NCBI GenBank assembly: GCA_964496245.1
Contig: CAZBZG010000134.1
Location: 1-11,992, forward strand
Origin: CAZBZG01 sp964496245
GTDB taxonomy: Bacteria; Planctomycetota; SZUA-567
Length of the DNA stretch: 11,992 bases
Direction of reading: 5' to 3'
Below are positions 1 through 6,748 of the stretch, in pieces. The notes under the pieces were generated by a model. The model searched no databases. It was not told the origin of the DNA and was given only the letters and a program-made list of their open reading frames with translations. The position numbers and the translations under genes are program-made. The stretch's first letter is position 1. Every line of letters starts with the position of its first letter.

Positions 1-1
1 G

Positions 2-172
2 GAGCGGAAGCTGGGGCGGACGCTGCGCCCGCAGAAGGGCGGACGGGCGCGGAAGAAGCCTGCGCCGAAATCGAGTGGCGTCCCCTACTACCCGTCCCCT
101 GTTGCCCGCCATGCGTGCGGATTGGCCATTCCACTTAGGGTCCACAAGATGCGTCGTAACGCCATACCATAA
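2..172 (+). CDS. C-terminal tail of a REP-associated (RAYT / Y1_Tnp) transposase, 5' end outside the window
   Basis: The reading frame is open from the left edge to a TAA at 170-172. Its first visible residues, ERKLGRTLRPQKGGRARKK, resemble the basic 'LE.xLGR.LRP.K.GRPRK' tail that ends many RAYT transposases, the single-strand HUH nucleases that act on REP-type hairpins. Family tails usually end soon after the basic cluster. Here the frame runs on for about 38 residues through low-complexity Ser/Pro-rich sequence, so the original stop may be lost or the extension may be fortuitous. The stop lies 2 bp from the stop of the converging lipoprotein gene. Only a short tail is visible, with no catalytic motif, so the call rests on similarity of the tail plus the second RAYT remnant at the right edge. 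Confidence 0.5.
   Translation, partial: ERKLGRTLRPQKGGRARKKPAPKSSGVPYYPSPVARHACGLAIPLRVHKMRRNAIP
79..106 (+). repeat. Two 14-bp direct repeats starting CGTCCCCT
   Basis: CGTCCCCT occurs at 79-86 and 93-100 with a 14-bp period, and the second halves differ (ACTACC and GTTGCC). The repeat lies inside the extended tail of the left RAYT frame. GTCCCC is the reverse complement of the GGGGAC that opens the AT-rich motif before the right-hand RAYT (11576-11581). It may therefore be a decayed end sequence of the transposase-associated element; this is inference. Confidence 0.35.
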
Positions 173-174
173 CG

Positions 175-882
175 TCAGTCGCGCTTCCGCTCCTTTGCCT
201 CGCCGCTGGCCGAAGGCGTAACCGGCCAGGGGAAGCGCTCGGCCGGGGCGGGGAAGACGGTTTCGACCTCGCGGGGCACGGGCTGGGATTCGGGCTGGTC
301 TGGCAGGGCTTGCCTGCCACGCGCCTGGTCGCGTTCGCCGTCCGCAGCAGCGCCGAGCAGCCTGGGCGCGCGCGGCAAGGTGCCGAAGGTCTGGGCCTCG
401 AGGCGGCCGTTTGTCTTGCGAAAAGCGGTGAGCTGCCAGCAAGCGCTCCGGCGGCCGGCTTCGCGCACGAACGCCACAAGCCACGGGCCGCAGGGCTTGT
501 CGCCATCGTAGTACCGGCAGAACGCGCCCATGGGGCACGCACGCAGGTCCACGGGCTGCCAGCCCGTGCGCCAGGTGAGGCGGGCGAGGTCGCGGCCGAT
601 GGTCTGCTTGTCCGCTTCCGACAGCGCGACCCGGTCCATGGCCACGCGCGCGTCCGCAAGCTCTTGGGGCACGAACGCAGGACCGCTCAGCGCGTGCGTG
701 GCCTGCTCCAGGCCGATGCGCGCGGCCACAAGGCTGCGCGCGAGCGGCTGCGTGCTCGCAGGCCGCTGGCTGCAGCCGGCGAGCGCGACCAAGCCAAAGG
801 CGGCCAGCGCGACCGTCGCCGCCAGGGCGAGCCGGCCGGGTCGTGGCTGTCTTGCGCGCGGTCCTGGCCATGGACCTTTCAC
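175..882 (-). CDS. Hypothetical lipoprotein with four extra cysteines
   Basis: This is a 235-residue protein. The start is GTG at 882, chosen because it follows a strong GGAGGAGGGG ribosome site and places a signal peptide at the N terminus. A basic region (residues 9-17) is followed by a hydrophobic Ala/Leu stretch (18-35) and a lipobox L34-A35-G36-C37, so it is predicted to be a membrane-anchored lipoprotein. The mature part has cysteines at 116, 122, 131 and 148 in an aromatic region (W104, W108, Y124, Y125, W134, W149), which could form two disulfides. The C-terminal 60 residues are rich in Pro, Arg and Glu and look unstructured. I recognise no family. The GTG overlaps the TGA of the upstream gene (GTGA), so translational coupling is likely. 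Its function is unknown, but the coupling suggests it works with the DUF4347-golvesin protein. Confidence 0.75.
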   Translation of the reverse strand: MKGPWPGPRARQPRPGRLALAATVALAAFGLVALAGCSQRPASTQPLARSLVAARIGLEQATHALSGPAFVPQELADARVAMDRVALSEADKQTIGRDLARLTWRTGWQPVDLRACPMGAFCRYYDGDKPCGPWLVAFVREAGRRSACWQLTAFRKTNGRLEAQTFGTLPRAPRLLGAAADGERDQARGRQALPDQPESQPVPREVETVFPAPAERFPWPVTPSASGEAKERKRD

Positions 883-2387
883 CTGCCCCTCCTCCGGCTG
901 AACCGATCGAGCTCGCCCGACCGCCAGGCCTGGCTGGCTGCGCACGCGCGGTTCTCGCGCAGGTGCACGGCCTCGAGCTTGCCCGCATCCGGGTGGGTGG
1001 GGTCGTACCCGCGGGCTGTGCCCACGAGCCTCTCGCGCACCTGCCGCGCGTCCGGGCCGGTGAGGCCGCGGGAGGCGATCTCCGCCTCGATGGCTTGACG
1101 GTTGGCCTGGTACACCTCGGTCTCTTCGAGCTCGTTCACCAGCCGCACCGCATCCGCCACCACGGGCGCGCGCGTGGCGCGGGCGCGGATCACGATCGAT
1201 GCGGTCGCCCACATGCCGGCTGCGAATCGGAACACGCCGAGCCGCTTCCACGCGCCCCCGCCCCGGGTCTGGTCGACCCGGACCTCGGTCGCGCCCCGGG
1301 CATGCCGGATGGTCACGGGCACGCGCCCGGCCAGATCGTCGCCAACCGGATGCCGGAGCTCCACCGCATAGCGGCCGGCCACGGGAATCAAGGGACGGTA
1401 GTGGACCGCGGCCTCGGCCTTGTCGGCTCCGGCGGCAACGAGGTAGTTCGTTCCGAAGAAGCCCTCGCGCGCGCGCGCCGTCCGCCACGCGCCCACGCGC
1501 AGCACCACGCCGGCGCGCTTGTCCTTGCGTGCGGGCTCGTAGTCGAGCAGTTGCTGGTAGAAGGCGAACGCGCGCGCTGGATCGCGTGTCTTGGGCGCGG
1601 GGGCGGTGGAAAGGTGGGCGCTGTCCCCACATTTGACTTCGCGGCCGAAGCGGATGATGCCCAGGTGCTCTCCGGTCACGCCAAAGACTTCCGCATCCAG
1701 CCGACTGGCGAGCGCAGAGAGGAACGCCCTGCCCTGGTCGCCCAGGGCCACGCTGCAGGCTTCCAGGTTCACGCGGGGCGGGCGGCTGCCGCGGGCGCAG
1801 AGGCAGGCAGCCAGGCGGTCGAGGAGCGCCAGGCGCTCCGCCAACGTCTCCCGGCTGAGATAGCGTACCCGCCAGCAGCCCGGGGGCACGGTCGTGTCCC
1901 ACTCCCACGCGAGATGCGGCGCGCCCCGCAGCAAGGCCAGCCCCAGCGCGTCGCGGCCGAGCGACACCCGGCCCAAATGGCCGTGCGCCCAGAGGCTGAG
2001 GGTGTGGACCCCGTCCGATCCGCGGCCGGGCCGCGCGCCGTGCGCCTCTGCGCCGCCACGCCCGTCCCGGCCGGTCAGCGCTTCGACCTGGCGCACCAGG
2101 TCAGCCAGGCCGTGGACCGAGATGTGTTCGCTCCGGCCCAGGGCGTCGGCCACGCGCGCGGCCAGGCGGTTGAGCGCGTTCTGCCAGTCCGTGCCCCGGC
2201 CCGAGACCGTGGCCACCACGCGCAGACCCGGCCCGCACGGAGCCGGGGAAGCCTGCGCGCGTGCACGCAGAGAGCCAGCCGGCGCGCGGGCGCCGCTCTG
2301 GCCGTCCTCTGCTGCCTCTCCCGCGCCCCCTGCCGCGATCGCGGCCAGCACAACGACGCTCGCGTTCAGGCATGTTTCGCGCAGCAT
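879..2387 (-). CDS. Exported protein with DUF4347-like (clan CD-like) domain and golvesin-type C-terminal domain
   Basis: This is a 502-residue protein. ATG at 2387 is preferred over the in-frame GTG at 2447 because GGGGAG lies 11 nt upstream and the product then begins with a short signal sequence (hydrophobic residues about 8-21). Residues about 52-235 carry the two hallmarks of DUF4347-like domains. The first is LSLWAHGHLGRVSLG, with His135. The second is VNLEACSVALGDQGRAF, with Cys211. Such a His-Gly plus Ala-Cys pair resembles the dyad of clan CD (caspase/gingipain-like) folds, but protease activity is inference. Residues about 305-418 look like a golvesin / xanthan-lyase-type domain, with VAGRYAVEL, TEVRVDQTRGGGAWKRLG and the closing VVADAVRLV. 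The last 80 residues are charged and helical. The stop overlaps the start of the lipoprotein gene by 4 bp. Confidence 0.75.
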   Translation of the reverse strand: MLRETCLNASVVVLAAIAAGGAGEAAEDGQSGARAPAGSLRARAQASPAPCGPGLRVVATVSGRGTDWQNALNRLAARVADALGRSEHISVHGLADLVRQVEALTGRDGRGGAEAHGARPGRGSDGVHTLSLWAHGHLGRVSLGRDALGLALLRGAPHLAWEWDTTVPPGCWRVRYLSRETLAERLALLDRLAACLCARGSRPPRVNLEACSVALGDQGRAFLSALASRLDAEVFGVTGEHLGIIRFGREVKCGDSAHLSTAPAPKTRDPARAFAFYQQLLDYEPARKDKRAGVVLRVGAWRTARAREGFFGTNYLVAAGADKAEAAVHYRPLIPVAGRYAVELRHPVGDDLAGRVPVTIRHARGATEVRVDQTRGGGAWKRLGVFRFAAGMWATASIVIRARATRAPVVADAVRLVNELEETEVYQANRQAIEAEIASRGLTGPDARQVRERLVGTARGYDPTHPDAGKLEAVHLRENRACAASQAWRSGELDRFSRRRGR

Positions 2388-2482
2388 GGCTCGTGCTCTC
2401 CCCGTTCCGCGCGTCCGCCGCTCGGTGCCGTGGCCCAGGACACGCACACCGGCTTCGGCTGCGGCCCTAGCATGCGGCCCCT

Positions 2483-2510
2483 GTTATACGCCTTTTGGCC
2501 GCGGTTTCCA
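2483..2510 (-). promoter_or_regulatory. Candidate sigma70-type promoter for the DUF4347-golvesin / lipoprotein operon
   Basis: Read on the minus strand, TGGAAA (2510-2505) is followed after 16 bp by TATAAC (2488-2483), matching the consensus at 4 of 6 and 5 of 6 positions. Transcription would start near 2476, about 90 nt before the ATG at 2387. It is one of the few AT-richer spots in the region. Confidence 0.4.
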
Positions 2511-2526
2511 TGATTCCTCCAAAACG

Positions 2527-2553
2527 GGATCGCCACAGTCCTCGCGGCGATCC
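2527..2553. repeat. Perfect 8+8 bp inverted repeat between divergent promoters (possible operator)
   Basis: GGATCGCC (2527-2534) and GGCGATCC (2546-2553) are separated by 11 bp, giving a centre-to-centre spacing of 19 bp, close to two helical turns. The repeat lies 16 bp upstream of the -35 of the minus-strand promoter and 12 bp upstream of the -35 of the plus-strand promoter. This is where a dimeric regulator could act on both. No regulator gene is visible nearby. Confidence 0.4.
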
Positions 2554-2565
2554 GAGCGAAAAGCC

Positions 2566-2594
2566 TTGCACCCTGGCCGGCTGCCGTCCACAAT
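2566..2594 (+). promoter_or_regulatory. Candidate promoter of the heparinase-like gene
   Basis: TTGCAC (2566-2571) is followed after 17 bp by CACAAT (2589-2594). The -35 is weak (3 of 6) and the -10 moderate (4 of 6), but the spacing is ideal. The start site would be near 2601, giving a leader of about 48 nt. The same octamer CCACAATA occurs at the promoter of the chorismate-synthase-like gene. Confidence 0.4.
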
Positions 2595-2636
2595 AGACGA
2601 TCCTGCGCGTGCTACTCGTTTCCATCCGCTCGATCC

Positions 2637-2643
2637 AGGAGGA
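2637..2643 (+). promoter_or_regulatory. Strong ribosome binding site fixing a GTG start
   Basis: AGGAGGA lies 5 nt before GTG at 2649. No better start with a ribosome site is found further downstream, so this decides the N terminus of the heparinase-like protein and excludes an upstream signal peptide. Confidence 0.75.
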
Positions 2644-2648
2644 CCGCC

Positions 2649-5192
2649 GTGACGCATTTCCATCCCGCCGCGTTCGAACAGCCGCTCTACATCCTCGACC
2701 TGCCCGCGCTGCAGACCAAGCTGACGAACGCCGGCGGCCTGCTCAAGGCGTACTACGAGGATTACAGAACCCGCATCCTCGCAGACGCGGAGCAGCGCGC
2801 GGACATGCTCTTCCTCCAGGCCCTGCTCGACCCGGCTGCGGTCGACGAGGCTGCAGACGCACTGCGGGACTTCTGGCGCAACCTCGCCAAGGGCGACGCA
2901 GCCAACGTCAGCCAATTCCACACGTGGTGCCGGGGCGGAAGCACCACGCGCCGGGTAGCCTTCTTCGATTGGCTCGCCCACCAAGGCGCGTGGTCGGACG
3001 CCGACCTGGAGGAAGCGGCCGAAGCCTTCGTCGGCTTCGCGTTCAAGCACTCGCTCCAGGTCATGCGCTCCCGCCGCCGGGCGAGCGACAACCAGATCTG
3101 GTCCATGTCGCTCAACTGCGCGGTCACCGGCTTCGTCTTCGGCCACAAGCGCGCCGCGCACGCCACCGCCCGGCATCTCTTCGACATCGGCCTCGGCCGG
3201 CTGCCCGACATCGTCGGCCTCTTCCCGGAAGACGGCTACGGCGGGGAAGGCTCGACCTACACCTCGCACGTCAACACGAGCCTGGCCTGCTGGACCGCGC
3301 GGTTCCTGCACCAGATGCTGGGCGAGGACGCCTCCGAACGCGCCTTTGCCCCCAACGGCACGACCCTGCGCCGGCTGATCGAGATGGAGCTCCACCTCGT
3401 GAGCCCCGGCGGACTGCTCGCGCCGTGGGACCACTATGGCTGGCAGCCGGCGGTCAACGTCTCCCCCTTCAGCCTCCTCGCGAGCCTCACGGGCGACCCG
3501 GCGTATCTCTCGCTGATCGAGGCGCTCGACACGTGGACCGATCCGGGGGGGCTCGCCTGGGGCAAGGACGACCCCATGTGGACCCTGATCTGGTGGCCCG
3601 ACGCATTCCAGGACCACCCGGACGGGGACCTGCCGGCCGAGCTGTTCGGCTGGTTCCTGCCCAAGACCGGGGCGGCGCTCGACGACTGCGAGCGCCGCGC
3701 GCGGCTCATGCAGGTCTGGGACGCGTGCGCCGACTCCATCGCCGGCCTCGGCCGCGCCCAGGTCAATCCGAACCACGTGATGCTCGACGTGGGCGGCCAC
3801 CCCGTGTTCCAGGACGGCGTCCCGCCCAAGGGCCAGAACCCGTGGCCCCTTCCCGAAGACAAGATCCTGGCCACGATCGGCGAGGAGGAGAAGAAACGTC
3901 ACGCGCACTACTGCAGCTCCACGCGCGGGAGCTTCGACTGGACGAGCTTCATCGCGGGCATGGCGCCCGGTCTGCCGTGCGCGGCCAACTGCGTGGTCGT
4001 GGACGCTGAGACCTGGCACTACCCGGGCGCCTCCCGCGTGGGACGGGCCGAGTTCTACGCTGCGCAGGACGGCTTCCAGGCCGTAACCGCCGACAGCGCA
4101 GCCTTCTACCGACCGCGCTACGACGTGCGCCGGATGCGGCGGACCTCGCTCTGGACGCCGGACGGGTTCGGCCTGATCCTGGACACGATCGAGGCCGACT
4201 CCGGGCACGCCTGGACCTGCCAGTTCCACCTGCGGCCCTTCGTGGCGGTGGAGGGCGCGGGCGCGCGGCTCGCGATTCCCGACGGCCCGCAGATTCGCTT
4301 CGCCTGGGACGGCGACCCCGACGTCTCGGTCACGGACGAGCCCGGCTTTCCCAACCGGTACGAGGAGAAGAGCCAGCGGCTCGACCTCACGCAGCGAGGC
4401 AGCGCCGTACAGTTCGCCTTCCTGATCGCACCGGGCGCCGCAACCGCGTCGATCTCCCGCGCAGGCGATGCGGTCACGGTCACGATCGACGGCCGCACGC
4501 ATGAGCTCACGGTAGAACGTTTCGAGAACGCGCCCGCGTTCGTGTACGAGGGCATAGAGCTCTCTGCCAGCGCGCCCGTAGACTGCCGGCCGGATGTGGG
4601 CGAGCGTGAAGACATCACCGCGGACCGCGACCTGCAGGACCCGGCGCTCGCGCGCCTAGTCGCGTGGAACGCGCCCGAGACGCCGGGCGGCGCATCCGCG
4701 CTCGCGCGCGAGGACGCGTGCTTCGCCCAGACCAAGGCGGCCGAGCCGGACATCGACCTGTTGCTTCGCGAACTCGAACGCGGGGACTGGCCCGTGGCGG
4801 TTGCTGCCGCAGATGCGCTGGGCCTGGTGGACGCGAAGCAGGCGGCCCCCGCTCTGCGCCAGCGGCTCGAAGCCGAGCACGCGGTCCCGCCGGAGACCCT
4901 GTATCCGCCGCTCGATGAGGGCGGCGAAGCTGAAGCCAAGCGATGGCGTCTCAAGGCCGCGCTCGTCGCAGCCCTCGGCCGGCTCGGCGACCGCGAGAGC
5001 GTGCCCCTGCTCGGCCGCATCATCGCGGACAACACCGATCCCTACATGGTCTGCAGCACGGCCTGCCAGGCGCTGGGCCGCATCGGCGGACCAGACGCGC
5101 TCGCAGCCGTGCGGCCTGCGCTTCAGGAAACCGAGATCAACTGCCGCATGCGCGCCCGGCACGCGGTGGCCAAGCTGGAAAGCGAGGCGTAG
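2649..5192 (+). CDS. Heparinase II/III-like protein with C-terminal HEAT repeats
   Basis: This is an 847-residue protein with a GTG start. Residues about 20-400 look like the alpha/alpha-toroid of heparinase-type polysaccharide lyases. N148 lies in SDNQIWSMSLN. The segment FPEDGYGGEGSTYTSHVN (192-209) matches the family 'GG..EG..Y' signature, with Y204 as candidate catalytic tyrosine. Residues about 440-640 look like the beta-sandwich half, with RRTSLWTPDGFGLILDTIE and a QFHL strand. The usual His next to the conserved Asn appears to be Gln149, and I see no HGHxD motif, so specificity and even activity are uncertain. From about residue 700 there are two to three HEAT-like repeats (ALGLVDAKQAAPALRQRL, ALGRLGDRESVPLLGRII, ALGRIGGPDALAAVRPAL). 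No signal peptide is present, so it is predicted to be cytoplasmic, which is unusual for a lyase. It is transcribed alone and divergently from the DUF4347-golvesin operon. Confidence 0.7.
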   Translation: MTHFHPAAFEQPLYILDLPALQTKLTNAGGLLKAYYEDYRTRILADAEQRADMLFLQALLDPAAVDEAADALRDFWRNLAKGDAANVSQFHTWCRGGSTTRRVAFFDWLAHQGAWSDADLEEAAEAFVGFAFKHSLQVMRSRRRASDNQIWSMSLNCAVTGFVFGHKRAAHATARHLFDIGLGRLPDIVGLFPEDGYGGEGSTYTSHVNTSLACWTARFLHQMLGEDASERAFAPNGTTLRRLIEMELHLVSPGGLLAPWDHYGWQPAVNVSPFSLLASLTGDPAYLSLIEALDTWTDPGGLAWGKDDPMWTLIWWPDAFQDHPDGDLPAELFGWFLPKTGAALDDCERRARLMQVWDACADSIAGLGRAQVNPNHVMLDVGGHPVFQDGVPPKGQNPWPLPEDKILATIGEEEKKRHAHYCSSTRGSFDWTSFIAGMAPGLPCAANCVVVDAETWHYPGASRVGRAEFYAAQDGFQAVTADSAAFYRPRYDVRRMRRTSLWTPDGFGLILDTIEADSGHAWTCQFHLRPFVAVEGAGARLAIPDGPQIRFAWDGDPDVSVTDEPGFPNRYEEKSQRLDLTQRGSAVQFAFLIAPGAATASISRAGDAVTVTIDGRTHELTVERFENAPAFVYEGIELSASAPVDCRPDVGEREDITADRDLQDPALARLVAWNAPETPGGASALAREDACFAQTKAAEPDIDLLLRELERGDWPVAVAAADALGLVDAKQAAPALRQRLEAEHAVPPETLYPPLDEGGEAEAKRWRLKAALVAALGRLGDRESVPLLGRIIADNTDPYMVCSTACQALGRIGGPDALAAVRPALQETEINCRMRARHAVAKLESEA

Positions 5193-5283
5193 CAGCCCGC
5201 GGTGGGGTTGCTGAGGAACCTCCTTGCCTGGCCCGCCATCGCCGGAAGCGACGGCGGCTGCGGATCCGGCGAAGGTCTGTCGC

Positions 5284-5303
5284 GGTCCTGCAGCAACAGG
5301 ACC
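5284..5303. terminator. Hairpin in the convergent spacer
   Basis: GGTCCTG (5284-5290) and CAGGACC (5297-5303) form a perfect 7-bp stem with a 6-nt loop. It lies 92 bp after the heparinase-like stop and has no T tract on either strand. It may still act as a terminator or an mRNA end-protecting structure between two converging genes. Confidence 0.35.
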
Positions 5304-5317
5304 CTCCGCCATCCATT

Positions 5318-5341
5318 GGAATCGGCATCGGGACCGGAACG
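5318..5341 (+). repeat. Degenerate hexamer tandem repeat
   Basis: Four GG-starting hexamers run in series: GGAATC, GGCATC, GGGACC and GGAACG. The array is short and imperfect and overlaps the left arm of the following hairpin. It may be the remnant of a simple-sequence expansion in this non-coding spacer. No gene is seen in the spacer. Confidence 0.35.
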
Positions 5342-5356
5342 AACCCGACGGTCCCG
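5329..5356. terminator. Second, stronger hairpin in the convergent spacer
   Basis: CGGGACCG (5329-5336) and CGGTCCCG (5349-5356) form a perfect 8-bp GC-rich stem with a 12-nt loop. It is 52 bp beyond the stop of the chorismate-synthase-like gene on the minus strand, and without a T tract. ATCGG at 5321-5325 can also pair with CCGAT at 5366-5370, extending the structure imperfectly. It may be a bidirectional transcription barrier; this is inference. A run of nine C's (5399-5407) directly abuts the minus-strand stop. Confidence 0.35.
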
Positions 5357-5407
5357 CTCCCGACCCCGATCGGCTGTTGCCCTCGGCGGGCGCCCTTGCC
5401 CCCCCCC

Positions 5408-6748
5408 TCACCCCTCGCGGCTGCCCACGCGGTCCATGAGCGCCTGAAAGCCGTAGTGGGCCATGAGGTTGTCCAGCAGCACGAGCGCGGTGAAGGACTC
5501 GGCCACCGGCCAGATACGGCCCACGATGGTGGGATCGCGCCGGGTGATGGCCGACAGCTCCGTGTTCTCGAGCGTGTACTTGTCGATCGTGGTCTGGGCC
5601 TTGTCGATGGTGGGGGTCGGCTTGACCGCGAGGCGCGCGATCACGGGCTCGCCCGTGGACACGCCGCCCGTGATGCCGCCGGCGTTGTTCGAGTCGAAGA
5701 CCACGCGGCCGTCTTCGGCGTGCATGCGGTCGTTGGAGTCGTACCCGGTCATGTCCTTGACCGCGAACCCGGCGCCCACCTCCACGCCCTTGATCGCGCC
5801 GATGCCGAGCATGCGGCCGAGCTCGGCGTCGAGCTTGGCGAAGACCGGTTCGCCCAGGCCCGGCGGCACGCCCAGGGCCACGACCTCGACCACGCCGCCC
5901 GAGGAGTCGCCGGTCTCGGTGATCCGGTTGCAGGCGTCGAGCATGGCCTGGGCTGCATCGACATCGGGGCAGTTCACCACGTGATGCACGCCGTATTGTT
6001 CGCGGATGGCGTCGGGCTCGAATGCGGGCGTCTTGGCACGGATGTCCTCGATCTCCTGCTCCACCTCGGCCAGCACCCGCATCTTCTCCAGGAAGCGCAT
6101 CTCGTCCTTGATGCGCCCCTTGACGTAGATCTCCTGGAAGAACGGATCGTGGTCGCAGCGCATGCGCTTGTAGTTCTCGTAGGAGGTGTGCGCAGCCTCC
6201 AGGTCGACCTCGGGGCAGCGCACGCCCGCGGCCTCGCGGATGAAGCAGAAGACCCGGATGCCGCACTTGGCCAGGATCCTGCGGGCCACGGATCCGGCGG
6301 CCACGATCGTGCTGGTATAGCGGCCGCTGAAGATGCCCGCGCCGATGGCGTCGTCCGCAGGCCCGTACTTCTGGAAGGTGGCGTAGCTCGCGTGCCCCGG
6401 CCGCGGGGTGCGGTTGGTGTCCTGGTACTGCTTGATGTGGATGAAGTGCCGATCGAGGTTGGGGATGAGCACGGTCAGGGGCGTGCCATTGGTGAGCCCG
6501 GCGTTGCCGCCTCCCTCGACCGTGTCGGCCGCGTTCACCCCGCAGTAGACCACGGGCAGATCCGGTTCCTTGCGGGGGCTCGAGAGCTCGTCCGCGCCCG
6601 GTTTGCGCAGCAACAGATCGCTGTAGATCTCCCGTTCGCGAATCTCGAGGCCAGGCGGCACCCCCTGCAGGGTGGCGCTCAGGCCGTTCTGGTACGAGCC
6701 GCCGGAAACGGTCACCTGGAAGAGCCGTCCGAGATGGCATCCGATCAT
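5408..6748 (-). CDS. Divergent chorismate synthase-like protein (AroC family)
   Basis: This is a 446-residue protein, against about 350-400 for most AroC. The ATG at 6748 follows AAGGA with 7 nt spacing. Chorismate synthase uses reduced FMN to eliminate phosphate from EPSP. Clear family blocks are GRLFQVTV (7-14), GVPPGL (29-34), SPRKEPD (57-63), LTNGTPLTVLIPN (85-97) and RPGHASY with His119. GIFSGRYTSTIVAAGS (138-153) fits the second PROSITE-type signature. GDSSGGVVEVVALGVPPGLG (280-299), FDSNNAGGITGG (351-362), KPTPTI (376-381) and R403/D405 also match. The first signature is altered: FGESHG reads SGGSYQ, so the catalytic His (His10 in S. pneumoniae, His17 in N. crassa numbering) is Tyr19. 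The substrate-binding GxSR arginine is Glu54. A charged helical insertion fills about residues 180-250. Family membership is firm, but chorismate synthase activity is doubtful, so no aroC symbol is given. It is cytoplasmic and has its own promoter. Confidence 0.85.
   Translation of the reverse strand: MIGCHLGRLFQVTVSGGSYQNGLSATLQGVPPGLEIREREIYSDLLLRKPGADELSSPRKEPDLPVVYCGVNAADTVEGGGNAGLTNGTPLTVLIPNLDRHFIHIKQYQDTNRTPRPGHASYATFQKYGPADDAIGAGIFSGRYTSTIVAAGSVARRILAKCGIRVFCFIREAAGVRCPEVDLEAAHTSYENYKRMRCDHDPFFQEIYVKGRIKDEMRFLEKMRVLAEVEQEIEDIRAKTPAFEPDAIREQYGVHHVVNCPDVDAAQAMLDACNRITETGDSSGGVVEVVALGVPPGLGEPVFAKLDAELGRMLGIGAIKGVEVGAGFAVKDMTGYDSNDRMHAEDGRVVFDSNNAGGITGGVSTGEPVIARLAVKPTPTIDKAQTTIDKYTLENTELSAITRRDPTIVGRIWPVAESFTALVLLDNLMAHYGFQALMDRVGSREG

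Noticed and set aside
883..1908. Upstream extension of the lipoprotein reading frame
   Set aside because: It lies inside the DUF4347-golvesin gene in another frame. The GTG at 882 has a strong ribosome site and starts a proper lipoprotein signal peptide.
2388..2447. GTG at 2447 as an earlier start of the DUF4347-golvesin gene
   Set aside because: It has no ribosome site and would add 20 Arg-rich residues before the signal sequence that begins at 2387.
843..2513. A 556-codon plus-strand open frame opposite the DUF4347-golvesin gene
   Set aside because: It has low-complexity composition and no family motif. The minus strand has matching domains and an operon-type overlap.
2484..4502. A 672-codon open frame on the minus strand opposite the heparinase-like gene
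   Set aside because: It is an antisense shadow: Arg/Ala/Gly-rich, no domain, and it overlaps the divergent promoter region.
5399..5407. Run of nine C's as a phase-variation switch
   Set aside because: It lies just after the stop codon of the AroC-like gene, so length changes would not alter any reading frame.
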